Source: Burkholderiales bacterium (GTDB lineage: Bacteria; Pseudomonadota; Gammaproteobacteria; Burkholderiales; Burkholderiaceae_C). Taken from it: a stretch of DNA of 64,000 nucleotides. The translations under genes were made by a program, and so were the position numbers. The stretch covers positions 1 to 64,000 of the forward strand of contig CANGHK010000009.1 in NCBI GenBank assembly GCA_947453625.1, in the 5' to 3' direction. Shown one piece after another: positions 17,244 to 25,896 of the stretch. Every line of letters begins with the position of its first letter. Position 1 is the stretch's first letter. The notes beneath the pieces are model-generated. The model did not search any database and had not been told where the DNA came from. It saw nothing but the letters and a program-made list of their open reading frames with translations.

Positions 17244-18452
17244 TCAAGTGGGGATCGCCACGCGCCTGGCCAACGCCTGCCGGCCGATCGCCTGCAGCGC
17301 CAGGTCGTCCTGCAGCGGCTGGTACAGGCCCCCGCGCGCATCGCGGAAATAGCGCTCCAGCGGCAGGTTTCGGGTCAGGCTGAAGCCGCCGGCGATGTCC
17401 AGCGCCTGGGCTGTCACCTCGCAGGCCGCATGGGTGACGTGGTACTTGGTGCTGGCGATCGCCGCACCCAGCGTCGCGCGCTGCGCAGGTTGCTGGGTCC
17501 AGCGCCTTGCGGTGTCGTAGAGCAGCGCGCGCGCCGCGTCCACCAGGGTCTGCAGGCGGCCAATCTTCTGCTGCACGCTGGCCTGGCTGGCCAGCGGCTG
17601 GCCCAGCACGCTGGGCACGCGGTGGTGGGCATGGTCGGCAGCGGCATAGACCGCCGCCTGCGCGCAGCCCAGGTAGACTGCGACCAGGCTGAGCCACCAG
17701 CCGTTGGGCGGCGGCGGCAGGTTGCGCTCGCCGACCACCTGGCGCTCGACGACCAGGTGGTCGGGCACGAACACGTCCTTGAAGAAGGCATCGTCGCTGC
17801 CGCCGCTGCGCTGGCTGAGCGCGTCGCCCCAGGTGGCCTCGAAACGCAGGCCCGGCGTGGGCGCCTCGACCAGCGCGCGCGCCAACTCGCCCTGCGGCGC
17901 GCCGTCGCGCGGCGGCAGGCGCACCGCGGTGACCAGCCAGCGCAGCGCCGGCGCGGCGGTGACGAAGATCTTGTGGCCGTCGATGCGCCAGCCGCCCGAC
18001 ACCGGCGTCGCGGTGGTCTCGGGCAGGCCGCCGCGGGAGATCGAGCCCAGCGCGGCTTCGGTGACCACCGAATTGACCAGTCCGCCGTCGCGCGCCAGCG
18101 ATTCCAGCACCCGCGCCACCACCTCGGCCGGCCAGACGCCGGGGTCCTCGACCAGGCGACCGATCAGGTTGAAACTCATCGCCGCCCCAATGCCCAGCGC
18201 CACGCTGGCGCGGCCCAGCTGCTCCTGCGCCAGCACCACCTCGAACAGGCTGGCGCCGTCGCCGCCATGGTCGATCGGGATCGCCTGGCGCAGGTAGCCG
18301 GCCTCGTGCAGGCGCTGGTAATGTTCAAGCGGAAATCGGCCTGCGCGGTCGAAGGCGTCGGTCAGCGGCGCCAGTTCGTCGGCCAGCACCGCGGCGCGCA
18401 AGGCGCTGTGGCGCTCGCGCTCGGTGGCGTCATGGGGCAGGTGCCAGGTCAT
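17244..18452 (-). CDS. Acyl-CoA-dehydrogenase-like flavoprotein (possible organosulfur monooxygenase class)
   Basis: 402 aa, the normal length of an acyl-CoA dehydrogenase fold protein: helical N-domain (EHYQRLHEAGYLRQAIPIDHGG), central beta domain (VSGGWRIDGHKIFVTAAP), C-terminal helical bundle ending LPLERYFRDARGGLYQPLQDDLALQAIG. Members next to sulfonate transporters and DszA-type enzymes (SfnB, DszC, SoxC types) are flavin monooxygenases rather than dehydrogenases. The nearby SsuA and DszA-like remnants favour that reading, but substrate cannot be read from sequence. The start at 18452 (MTWHLPHD) is chosen because upstream residues show no family similarity. It may be the only intact survivor of a decayed cluster. 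Confidence 0.75.
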   Translation of the reverse strand: MTWHLPHDATERERHSALRAAVLADELAPLTDAFDRAGRFPLEHYQRLHEAGYLRQAIPIDHGGDGASLFEVVLAQEQLGRASVALGIGAAMSFNLIGRLVEDPGVWPAEVVARVLESLARDGGLVNSVVTEAALGSISRGGLPETTATPVSGGWRIDGHKIFVTAAPALRWLVTAVRLPPRDGAPQGELARALVEAPTPGLRFEATWGDALSQRSGGSDDAFFKDVFVPDHLVVERQVVGERNLPPPPNGWWLSLVAVYLGCAQAAVYAAADHAHHRVPSVLGQPLASQASVQQKIGRLQTLVDAARALLYDTARRWTQQPAQRATLGAAIASTKYHVTHAACEVTAQALDIAGGFSLTRNLPLERYFRDARGGLYQPLQDDLALQAIGRQALARRVAIPT

Positions 18453-18546
18453 GACAGGCTGGCCTCGGCAGACCTGGCGCGGGCCAGATCGTGCACGCCG
18501 ATCACCACGGGGTCCAGGGGCAGGATCATCAGGGTCTCTCCAGGTT

Positions 18547-18781
18547 TCAGGCGGCGTGGCGTTCGCCGCCCAGGTAGGCATCGCGGATGCGCGGGTCGTC
18601 CAGCCGTTGCTGTCCAGCCGTTGCCGCAACTGGCCTGCAGCACCTGGGCGCGGTGGGCGACCTGCAACGCCAGGCTGGCATTCTGCTCGACCCTGGGCAC
18701 CGACCCGCCGGCCGGGTTGATGGCCTCGATCAGCGCCCGCACCGGGTCGACCGCGCGCAGCGACAGGCCAAGCGACCGCGA
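18547..18781 (-). pseudogene. livF-type ABC ATPase, decayed C-terminal remnant
   Basis: On the minus strand the frame from about 18781 reads SRSLGLSL...ALIEAINPAG..VEQNASLALQVAHRAQVLQ. This parallels the Walker B to H-loop end of LivF (DEPSLGLSP...VEQNA...VAHRAYVL) with damaged residues: the Walker B DEP is gone and LLVEQN has become PRVEQN. In another frame the piece DDPRIRDAYLGGERHAA, the classical LivF C-terminus, runs to the TGA at 18547. At least one frame change separates the pieces. No Walker A or signature remains. Confidence 0.72.
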
Positions 18782-18941
18782 AACGAACACCTCGCAGGCT
18801 GCGGGGGCGACATCGGCGAGAACACCGGCAGCTTGGGCGCGGAAGGACCCCGGCGTGCAGAGTGCGCAAGCCTCAAGCGCCGCGTCGACCTGGATGGAAA
18901 ACGGCAACAGACCGGCGTCGCACCGGGTTCTTACCGAAGGG

Positions 18942-19075
18942 TCAGGCCGGCCGCCAGACCGCCGAGTCGGCCACCACCACCTTGCGCGGGATGATGCCAG
19001 CGGCAGTGAATGCGTCGGCGATGCGCTGCTCGTCGGCCACCAGCTGCGGCCGCTGTTCGCGTTCTTCCGCGCCTT
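18942..19075 (-). pseudogene. ssuA-like (aliphatic sulfonate/taurine) binding protein, C-terminal tail only
   Basis: About 45 codons ending at TGA 18942-18944. The peptide reads EEREQRPQLVADEQRIAD followed by AFTAAGIIPRKVVVADSAVW, matching the end of SsuA-family receptors (q-r-I-A-D-a-F...G-L-I-P-...V...W). No upstream part is recognisable. It is evidence that an alkanesulfonate-type uptake gene once lay here. Confidence 0.65.
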
Positions 19076-19314
19076 GACCTTGCCGTCGGCGATGTACGCG
19101 GCCTGAGCCGATTTCGACGGCTACGCGCTGCGCGGCGATGCGCTGCGCAGCGCATCACCGAGGCCGCGGGCCAGGCCGCCGCGCTGCTGACCGCGCGCCT
19201 GCACGTCGCCACGGCGCTGCGCGCAGTGGCGTGAGCCGCAGCCACGCCGGATTGAGTGCAACGAACCAGGCGCGGCAACCCTGTTCCAAGACGCCGAAGC
19301 CGACCCTCGGTTGC
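19076..19314. other. Degenerate stretch, no intact gene
   Basis: A plus-strand frame ending at 19234 contains a helical peptide (ITEAAGQAAALLTARLHVATAL) that looks like coding sequence but lacks a start and a family match. It is probably more decayed sequence. Nothing else was identified. Confidence 0.3.
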
Positions 19315-20298
19315 TCAGCTGCCGAAGGTCTCGATCGCACAGAAGCCTGCGGCCACGGGTCTAAAACTTGGTTCTGAAAATCCCGCTGCACCGAGCAGGG
19401 CTGCAAACTCTCCCCGCGTCCGCTCACGACCACCCAGCCCGACCAGCATTTTCAAGTCGGAGCGCACAACCGCCTGGTGTGCCGCAGAGACGGCTATGCT
19501 GTCTGGCAATACCCGTTCCACCACCACCACCCGCGCATGCGGCGCCATCGCGCGTCGGACATTGGCCAGGATCACGCCACACTGCGCATCGTCCCAGTTG
19601 TGCAGCACGGCCTTGAGCAGATAGACATCCGCGCCGTCCGGGATGGCGACGAAGAAGTCGCCCTCTTGAGCGACGGCCCGGGCCGCCAGCCCGGCATCGT
19701 CCAGGTGTCGCTGGCCTCCCGGCAAGGCATGCGCGATCTCCAGCAAGGTGCCGCTGGCGTGCGGGTTGGCCGCGAGGCAGGCCACCAGCAGTTCACCATA
19801 GCCGCCGCCGACATCGACAAACCGACGCACCGCCGTGAAATCAAGGCTCGAGGCCACGGCCGCGGCCACCATGCGCGTCAGCTGCACCATGGCCAGGTTG
19901 AACACCCGGGCGGCTTCGGGGTCGCTGTCCAGGTGGGCGTAACCCTGCTGCCCCAGCCTGCGCTCGCGGCGGGTCAGGCCGGTTCGCACGCTGTCCACCA
20001 GTTCGCCCCACAACGGCCATGAGTAGCGGCCAAACCACAAGGCCTGGGCGCCCAGGCTGTCAGGCGTATCGCAGCGAAGTCGATGTCCCAGCGGGGCCAG
20101 CGTGTAGCCGTCATGGCCTTGCTCGGCCACGATGCCCAGGCTGGTCAAGCCGCGCAACAGTCGCCGCAAGGCGTCCGGGTTGCAGTGCAACGATGCGGCG
20201 AGCGCCGCCACGGACTGGCCGCCAGCGGCCAGCCGATCGGGCAGGCCCAGTTGGACCGCCGAGCACAGGGCCTGAGACATCCAGCCGCCGTGAATCAT
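19315..20298 (-). CDS. SAM-dependent O-methyltransferase (hydroxyneurosporene/ASMT type), with an amber codon just before its start
   Basis: 327 aa small-molecule O-methyltransferase. An N-terminal winged-helix dimerisation domain (GGWMSQALCSAVQLGLPDRLA...LLRGLTSLGIV) is followed by the SAM domain with motif I FVDVGGGYGELL and the catalytic-loop region YLLKAVLHNWDDAQC. The frame continues upstream for 18 more codons from an ATG at 20355 (MTAMTENLPRSDDAGRLL), broken only by a TAG at 20299-20301, where relatives often carry Gln or a similar residue before the equivalent of MIHGGW. The ATG directly after the TAG has no ribosome site, so expression would depend on reinitiation. Either a slightly shortened functional protein or an early pseudogene. 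Confidence 0.75.
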   Translation of the reverse strand: MIHGGWMSQALCSAVQLGLPDRLAAGGQSVAALAASLHCNPDALRRLLRGLTSLGIVAEQGHDGYTLAPLGHRLRCDTPDSLGAQALWFGRYSWPLWGELVDSVRTGLTRRERRLGQQGYAHLDSDPEAARVFNLAMVQLTRMVAAAVASSLDFTAVRRFVDVGGGYGELLVACLAANPHASGTLLEIAHALPGGQRHLDDAGLAARAVAQEGDFFVAIPDGADVYLLKAVLHNWDDAQCGVILANVRRAMAPHARVVVVERVLPDSIAVSAAHQAVVRSDLKMLVGLGGRERTRGEFAALLGAAGFSEPSFRPVAAGFCAIETFGS

Positions 20299-20351
20299 CT
20301 ACAACAGTCGGCCGGCATCGTCGGAGCGAGGCAAGTTTTCGGTCATGGCGG

Positions 20352-21311
20352 TCATTCCGGCGCGATACCCGCGTCGCGCACGAACTGCGCCCAGATCCGC
20401 TCGCCCTCGCGGATGGCTTCGGTGGCCTGCTCCGGCGTGAGGGTGTCGACCGGGATCAGGAGGCGGTCGAATTCCGACCGCAGCTCGGGCTCGCTGGCCG
20501 CGCGCCGGACCGCTGCCGAAAGGCGCGTCGCCAGGTCCGGTGGCAACTTGGCCGGCGCCAGCACCAGGTGATAGGGGCGCGAGCCCATGGCGGGCACGCC
20601 GGATTCGGCGAGTGTGGGCACCTCGGGCAGACCGGGCAGGCGCTGCGGCACGTTGCAGCCCAGCAATTTCAGACGCCCCGCCTTGGCATGCGCCGCGCCC
20701 GACCCGGCCGGCATGAAGCCGACCTGGACCCGACCCTCCATCAAGTCGGGCAGCATCGCCGCACTGCCTCGGTAGGGAATGCGCGCCATTTGGATACCCG
20801 TGACTTGCATCAGCTGTGCCGTGGCCAGGTACTCACCGAGCGAGCTGGTCCCGTAGCTCAGCTTGTTCGGATTGGCACTTGCATGCGCGACGAACTCCTG
20901 TGCTGTCTTGACCGGCAGGCCGGGGTAGACGAACAGGCAGATCTGGTTACCCCCGACTGCACCCAGCGGCACGAATTCAGTCAACGAGGCATAGGGTGGG
21001 CTTTTCATCAATACCGGCAAGCCGGCCATTCCGGAGGGTGCAAACAGCAGGGTGTGGCCGTCGGCAGGACTGGTGGCCACCGCCTGCGCACCCAGGGCGC
21101 CGTTGGCGCCAGGTTTGTTCTCCACGATGACGTCTTGCCCCAAGGTCTTGGCAAGCTGTTTGACCAGGAGCCGCGCGGCCTGGTCCGACGGTCCGCCTGC
21201 GGCCAATGGCACCAGGAGTCGGATCGGCGGCGGGGACGACTGCGCTGTCGTCGGGCCGGCAAGACCCACGAGGCCAGCCAATGCCCAGGTTGCGAGAAAT
21301 GCCTGCTTCAT
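20352..21311 (-). CDS. Bug/TctC-type tripartite tricarboxylate transporter receptor
   Basis: 319 aa periplasmic binding protein. Signal peptide about 1-23 (ending PTTAQ), then the Bug fold: IRLLVPLAAGGPSDQAARLLVKQL, DVIVENKPGANGALGAQAVA and FAPSGMAGLPVLMK. Bug receptors bind carboxylates or similar metabolites; orphan copies without TctA/TctB membrane partners, as here, are abundant in Burkholderiales. The start at 21311 gives the proper signal peptide. Its 3' end overlaps the ancestral N-terminus of the methyltransferase gene, so the two were cotranscribed. Confidence 0.88.
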   Translation of the reverse strand: MKQAFLATWALAGLVGLAGPTTAQSSPPPIRLLVPLAAGGPSDQAARLLVKQLAKTLGQDVIVENKPGANGALGAQAVATSPADGHTLLFAPSGMAGLPVLMKSPPYASLTEFVPLGAVGGNQICLFVYPGLPVKTAQEFVAHASANPNKLSYGTSSLGEYLATAQLMQVTGIQMARIPYRGSAAMLPDLMEGRVQVGFMPAGSGAAHAKAGRLKLLGCNVPQRLPGLPEVPTLAESGVPAMGSRPYHLVLAPAKLPPDLATRLSAAVRRAASEPELRSEFDRLLIPVDTLTPEQATEAIREGERIWAQFVRDAGIAPE

Positions 21312-22001
21312 GTGGATCTTCCTCGAATGGGGTTTCGTTGCGAACGGAATCGGCCTTGAACCTTGCTGGCCGCACCGACCGGCGGTCCATGCCGGTCTCG
21401 AAGTGAACTCTCGAAGCAAGGAATAGGCAGCTCGCACGCCATGCGCGTCCACTGAAAGTGCCAGGTCAGGCAGGTACCGAAGTCAGATGCGCGCGGCGAG
21501 CGCTCCGGCGGCATCGAGAACCGCAATCGACCCGGCCAAGACCCGCGCCCTGATGGTGGACGAGCCACAGAGTTTCTCCAAGGGCTCGCGAAGCTCCTCT
21601 GCGTGCCTGCCCCTAGGTTGCAGGTCGGTACCTGCGGCAATCCGGTGCTGGCGGTGGTCGGGTCACGCGGTCGACCTGTTACCTGGCGCTGATCGACCGG
21701 CATCTGGCCGAAAATAACGGATAAACGTTGCGGTCTCAAGGTCGCGACGCCGGCGGTCTTGCTGCGCCAGATCGCTTGGACGGCCGAGGGCGCGGAAAAG
21801 GGTGGCGAGGCGGAAGAGATCTTTGCACGCAGCGTCGATGCCAGTTTGAGGGTGCAGGGCTATCGCGCGCATTGACCGGGCGCATCTGGCAAACCCGAAC
21901 CGGCATCACGCCGAAAGCCGGGCGCGACTGAACGGCGCCGGCTTGCGGGCGCGAGAAAGTCACGGTGGTGCACAGTCATCGCGGCGCGGCCATCGGTGGC
22001 C
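21312..22001. other. 690-base region without an intact gene
   Basis: One plus-strand frame ending at TGA near 21872 contains a plausible C-terminal peptide (TPAVLLRQIAWTAEG, then EEIFARSVDASLRVQGYRAH) with no start and no confident family. The rest shows only overlapping GC-rich frames. It lies between the Bug gene promoter side and the tail of a mosaic pseudogene, and is probably remnant DNA. Confidence 0.35.
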
Positions 22002-22118
22002 TCAGAACTTGGGCAGGCCGGGCGGGTTGGTCTGCGACCGCGGCACCGCCTCGGCCTGCAGATTCCAGCGCGCCAGCGCCTGGGCGTACTTGCCGTTCTT
22101 GGTCAGCCCGTTGGTCGC
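22002..22118 (-). pseudogene. Amino-acid-type ABC substrate-binding protein, C-terminal tail fused to an ATPase remnant
   Basis: In frame with the preceding ATPase remnant, the last 38 residues ([18 protein letters not shown], then NLQAEAV and NPPGLPKF to the stop) are the end of a family-3 amino-acid receptor, whose C-terminus typically reads L-x-x-N-G-x-Y-x-x-I-L-x-K-W. The join is directly after the ABC signature helix (ARAL), so a deletion removed the ATPase C-terminus and most of the receptor gene. Confidence 0.75.
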
Positions 22119-22603
22119 GGCGGTCAGCGCACGGGCGATTGCCACCCGCTGCTGTTGGCCGCCCGAGAGCTGGCGCGGGTAGGCATCGGCCTTGTCGGAC
22201 AAGCCCACCCGGGCCAGCAGTTCACGCGCCAGCGCCTCGGCTTCGGACCGGCCCAGGCCGCGCACGGCGATCGGCGCCTCGACCAAGTTGCCCAGCACGG
22301 TGAGGTGCGGGAACAGGTTGAAGTTCTGGAACACCATGCCGACGTCGACCCGGCGCAGCAGGATGTCGCGCTCGCCCAGCTCGTAGAGCGTGTCGGCGTC
22401 CTGACGATAGCCGATCAGCTCGCCGTCGATCGCGATGAAGCCGCCGTCGACCGCTCCAGGTGGTTGATGCTGCGCAGCAAGGTGCTCTTGCCTGATCCCG
22501 ATTGGCCCAGAATCACGGTGACGCTGCCGGGCGTGACGGTCAGCGTCACGCCATCGAGCACCTCAAGCGTGCCGAAGCTCTTGGACACGCCGTGGACCGT
22601 GAC
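22119..22603 (-). pseudogene. Amino-acid-type ABC ATPase, frameshifted and truncated
   Basis: The N-terminal part ([21 protein letters not shown], Walker [10 protein letters not shown]) is in one frame to about 22457. There a lost G (expected CGG-GTC-GAC) shifts the frame, and the sequence continues as [38 protein letters not shown] and [15 protein letters not shown]. Walker B and the H-loop are deleted. It belonged to the HisP/GlnQ polar amino-acid family. It is fused upstream to a permease fragment and downstream to a receptor tail. Confidence 0.85.
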
Positions 22604-22943
22604 CTTGCCGCCTCGCTGGGCGCTGCCGGTCCAGCGCGGCACAGTGTCATTGGCCGTGGCGCTCACCGCCGACACCGGCGCGCCGACGGCAACGGCGGGC
22701 GCGGCCCGCAGCCACCACCGCCTCGCGATGGCCGTGAACAGCGAGGGCGGCGGGTTGCGCAGCGCGCCGCGCGAATAGTGGCGCTCGACCTGTCGCTGGA
22801 TCACCGACAGCACGCTCAGGATCACCAGGTACCAGACGGTGGCCACCATCAGCAGCGGGATCACTTCCAGGTTGCGGCGGTAGATGATCTGAATGGTGTA
22901 GAACAGGTCGGGCAGCGCCAGGATGTAGACCACCGACGTGCCC
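22604..22943 (-). pseudogene. Amino-acid-type ABC permease, C-terminal fragment
   Basis: The frame carries [20 protein letters not shown], then [31 protein letters not shown]. This is the last transmembrane helix and positively charged end of a HisM/GlnP-type permease. It is joined upstream, in frame, to a flavin monooxygenase fragment and downstream through a basic linker to the ATPase remnant. The EAA coupling loop is missing. Confidence 0.8.
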
Positions 22944-23134
22944 CTGGCCAGGCCGATACCGGCCTCCGACGAGCCGGCCTGGAAGATCACCGGCTGGCCT
23001 TGCGCCGAGCGGCCAATGTTCAGCGGCCCCGCCACCTGAAAGAACCTGCCCTTGTGGTCCAGCGTGTGCAGCTTGGCCGGGTCGAAGAACTGGCCGCTGT
23101 CGCGGTTGCACGGCAAAGCGGCGGCTGCCTGCAA
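22944..23134 (-). pseudogene. NtaA/SnaA/DszA-family FMN monooxygenase, internal fragment
   Basis: About 60 codons: [19 protein letters not shown], then [19 protein letters not shown] and [13 protein letters not shown]. This is the highly characteristic central region of the bacterial luciferase-like NtaA/DszA group (F-x-V-x-G-P-L-N-x-x-R-x-x-Q-G-x-P-V-x-x-Q-A-G). These enzymes oxidise sulfones, sulfonates or aminopolycarboxylates with a partner flavin reductase. Both ends are missing. Confidence 0.85.
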
Positions 23135-23215
23135 CGCATGAGCATCTGCCGAAACCGCGCTTGGCCAGCCGTCTGCCGGCTGCTACCCTGGCGGCCCCTG
23201 CCCCGCACCCCCCCC

Positions 23216-24364
23216 ATGCCCGATACGCCCCCCTCCCCCACACCGAACGCCGGTGCAGCCGCTCACCCGCTGCCCGTGCTCGACCTGCGCGACTTCACCC
23301 AAGGCGACAGCGCGCAGCGCGCGGCCTTCGTCGAGCAACTGCGCGACACCGCCCACCGCGTCGGCTTCTTCTACCTGCGGGGCTGGGTCGGCGATGCGGC
23401 GCAGCCTGAAGACAGGCTGGCCGACCAGGTGTTGCAGGCGGCGCGCGACTTCTTCGCACTGTCCCAGGCCGACAAGGACTCGGTGCGCATGGTCAACTCG
23501 GCGCAGTTCCGCGGCTACACCGCGGCCGGCGAGGAGATCACCCGCGGAGAACGCGACTGGCGCGAGCAGTTGGACCTAGGCGCCGAACGCGCGCTGATCC
23601 CGCCCAGCGCTGACCGCCCGGGCTGGGCACGTCTGCAAGGCCCCAACCAGTGGCCCGCGGCACTGCCCGCACTGCGGTCCGCGCTGCTGGCCTGGCAAGA
23701 CCTGCTGACCCATGCCGGCCTGCAGTTGCTGCGCGCATTGGCGCTGGCGCTCGGCCAGGCCGAAAACCGCTTCGACGCCGCCTTCGCCGGCACGCCGGTG
23801 CAGCACCTGAAGCTGATCCACTACCCCGGCCGCGGCGAAGGCCAGTCGCGCCAGGGCGTGGGCCCGCACAAGGACAGCGGCTGCCTGACCCTGCTGCTGC
23901 AGGACACGCAGGCGGGCCTGCAGGTGCTCGAGCGCGAGGCCGGCGAGCCGCACTGGATCGCCGTGCCGCCACTGCGCGGCGCGCTGGTGGTCAACCTGGG
24001 CGAGGTGCTGGAGATCGTCTCGAGCGGCTGGCTGCGCGCCACCGTGCACCGGGTGGTCAGCCCGGCACAGGACGGCCATCGCCAGTCGGTGGCCTTCTTC
24101 CTCAGCCCGCGGCTGGACGCGGCACTGGACGAACTGCGGCTGCCGCCCCAGCTCGCCGCACAGGCTCGCGGCATGGACCGCGACCCGATGAACCCGCTGA
24201 TCGCCCACACCGGCCGCAACCTGCTGAAGGGCAGGCTGCGCTCGCACCCGGACGTCTCAGCGCGCCACCATGCCGACCTGCTGGCGGCCGAGGGCATCGC
24301 GCCGGGCGCGCCAGCAGCGGGGACCGGCGGTCGAACTCAGCCAGGACCGCAAGTACCCGGTTGA
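23216..24364 (+). CDS. Isopenicillin-N-synthase-like 2-oxoglutarate/Fe(II) oxygenase
   Basis: 382 aa non-haem iron oxygenase. N-terminal DIOX_N domain (LPVLDLRDFTQGD...HRVGFFYLRGW) and a C-terminal double-stranded beta-helix core. The iron triad is His218 and Asp220 (GPHKDSG) plus His278 (ATVHRVV); the 2OG-binding R-x-S is Arg289-Ser291. Relatives are often annotated as oxidoreductases of the ISP7 or plant-ACO type with unknown substrates. The start at 23216 follows a CCCCCC run and gives the usual N-terminus; the much longer open frame upstream overlaps pseudogene sequence on the other strand. The final 20 or so residues are Gly/Pro-rich and may be extended by a mutation at the original stop. 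Confidence 0.85.
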   Translation: MPDTPPSPTPNAGAAAHPLPVLDLRDFTQGDSAQRAAFVEQLRDTAHRVGFFYLRGWVGDAAQPEDRLADQVLQAARDFFALSQADKDSVRMVNSAQFRGYTAAGEEITRGERDWREQLDLGAERALIPPSADRPGWARLQGPNQWPAALPALRSALLAWQDLLTHAGLQLLRALALALGQAENRFDAAFAGTPVQHLKLIHYPGRGEGQSRQGVGPHKDSGCLTLLLQDTQAGLQVLEREAGEPHWIAVPPLRGALVVNLGEVLEIVSSGWLRATVHRVVSPAQDGHRQSVAFFLSPRLDAALDELRLPPQLAAQARGMDRDPMNPLIAHTGRNLLKGRLRSHPDVSARHHADLLAAEGIAPGAPAAGTGGRTQPGPQVPG

Positions 24365-24493
24365 CGTTCACCGCTTCGCGGGTGCTGGGCTCGTCATGCG
24401 GGCCACTCGCGCGACAAGCTGCCTAGAGGCAATTGTGCTTGGCCGCCTGCGGCGCCCATCGGCAGTGATGGGCGGCGCTTGGCGCCCACCAAT

Positions 24494-25306
24494 TCAGGCC
24501 TTGACGTAGCGGTGAGTGAAGCGGTCGGACTCGCCGATCGCGACGAACCTGGCGCGATCGACCTCGCCGCCGCGCAGCGTGGGCGGCAGCGACCAGACGC
24601 CGTTCGGATGGTCCTTGGTGTCGAGCGGGTTGGCATTGACCTCGCTGCGCGCGTCGAGCTTGAAGCCGGCGGCCGTGGCACGCTCGATCAGCAGCGCCTC
24701 GGTGACATAGCCGTTCTTGACGATCCACTCGACCGGCTTGCCGGCCGGCGCCCGGTGTTCCTCGACGCCCAGCACCGCACCCGGCTTGAGCACCGCGTGG
24801 AAGGCGCGCAGGCTGGCGTCGAGATGCCCTGCCTCAAGCCAGTTGTGGACGTTGCGGAAGGTCAGCACCAGGTCGGCACCGCCGGGCGGCGCGATGTCGA
24901 CAAAGCGCGGTGTGCGCGGCAGCAGGCCGACGACGACGCGGTCGTAGAGCTCGGGGTTGCGCGCCAGCTTGTCGTCGAAGTTCTTGCGGCCGCGGCGCCG
25001 GTAATCGTCGGCGTCGTCTGCGGCCTCGCCCGCAGCGTAGAGCCGGCCCTGGTCGCGCAGATAGGGCGCCAGGATCTCGGTGTACCAGCCGCCACCGGGC
25101 GAGGCCTCGATCACCGTCTGCTTCGGCGTCAGGCCGAAAAAGTGCAAGGTCTCGTAGGGGTGTCGCGCGGCGTCGCGGGCTCGGTTGGCGGCGCTGCGAT
25201 GCGCGCCGGCAATGGCGGCCTGCAGACTGGCGTCGCCGTCCTGGGCCCAGGACGGCAGGCTGGCGGCGGCGAGCGCTGCGGCGAAGGTACGGCGTTGAAT
25301 CTTCAT
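24494..25306 (-). CDS. Secreted class I SAM-methyltransferase-like protein
   Basis: 270 aa. A signal-like N-terminus (MKIQRRTFAAALAAASLPSWAQ) precedes a predicted methyltransferase with motif I VIEASPGGGWYTEILAPYL, followed by DLVLTFRNVHNW and VLKPGAVLGVEEHRA. This family of exported methyltransferase-like proteins is widespread in Proteobacteria with no defined substrate. A periplasmic SAM-dependent activity is hard to explain, so the fold may serve another role. The R-R-x-F stretch in the signal could be a weak Tat motif. The start at 25306 is chosen from the signal peptide; the frame is open upstream. Confidence 0.8.
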   Translation of the reverse strand: MKIQRRTFAAALAAASLPSWAQDGDASLQAAIAGAHRSAANRARDAARHPYETLHFFGLTPKQTVIEASPGGGWYTEILAPYLRDQGRLYAAGEAADDADDYRRRGRKNFDDKLARNPELYDRVVVGLLPRTPRFVDIAPPGGADLVLTFRNVHNWLEAGHLDASLRAFHAVLKPGAVLGVEEHRAPAGKPVEWIVKNGYVTEALLIERATAAGFKLDARSEVNANPLDTKDHPNGVWSLPPTLRGGEVDRARFVAIGESDRFTHRYVKA

Positions 25307-25896
25307 GGTGGGCTCATCTCTCTTCGGTAGGGGATCACGCCGGGACTTCCGCCACCCGCGAGCAGGCATGGCGCCATGCAGCGCGGCAGTTCGCTGCATG
25401 CCGAGAAAGGACACCAGATCGGCGATCCCGGCAGCCTCGACGATACGGCCTATCGAATGACCCAGCGCGGCGCGGGATGCATGGGCTTATCCGCTGACCG
25501 AGCAACGCCGCGGCGGCGCCGCCAGCAAACCCTCATGTCCATCACCGCGGCCCGGCCGACAACAAGCCCGTTTGATAAAACCCGCTGCAGAGCAGACCGT
25601 TCAGATCGCTCCTACAATAAGTCAATTTCATATTTACTGTTTTAACTCTTATTAAATTTGCATTAAATACATCCCGACATCGGCGCCGATACGATCAAGG
25701 CCGCCCCGCTGAAATACAAGGTGGCGTTCACCATGATCGGTCGAAATGTGCCCCGCTGGCCTGGGTCTGGCTGGGCGAAGGCCGTGTCCTCGCAACTGGA
25801 CCGGCGACGTAGATGGTTTCGTTCACACCCTCCGAGGAAACCCCATGCCGTCGGGACGAAGCAGCGGCAGCGGACTGGGCCATCCGGGTGCTGAAT
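25307..25896. other. 590-base non-coding or decayed region with an AT-rich island
   Basis: No gene with a start and domain was found. From about 25612 to 25670 the base composition changes abruptly to strongly AT (TCAATTTCATATTTACTG, TTATTAAATTTGCATTAAAT), unlike the GC-rich surroundings. Just after it a short plus-strand frame reads DIGADTIKAAPLKYKVAFTM, which could be a fragment of a gene but is not assignable. Confidence 0.4.
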
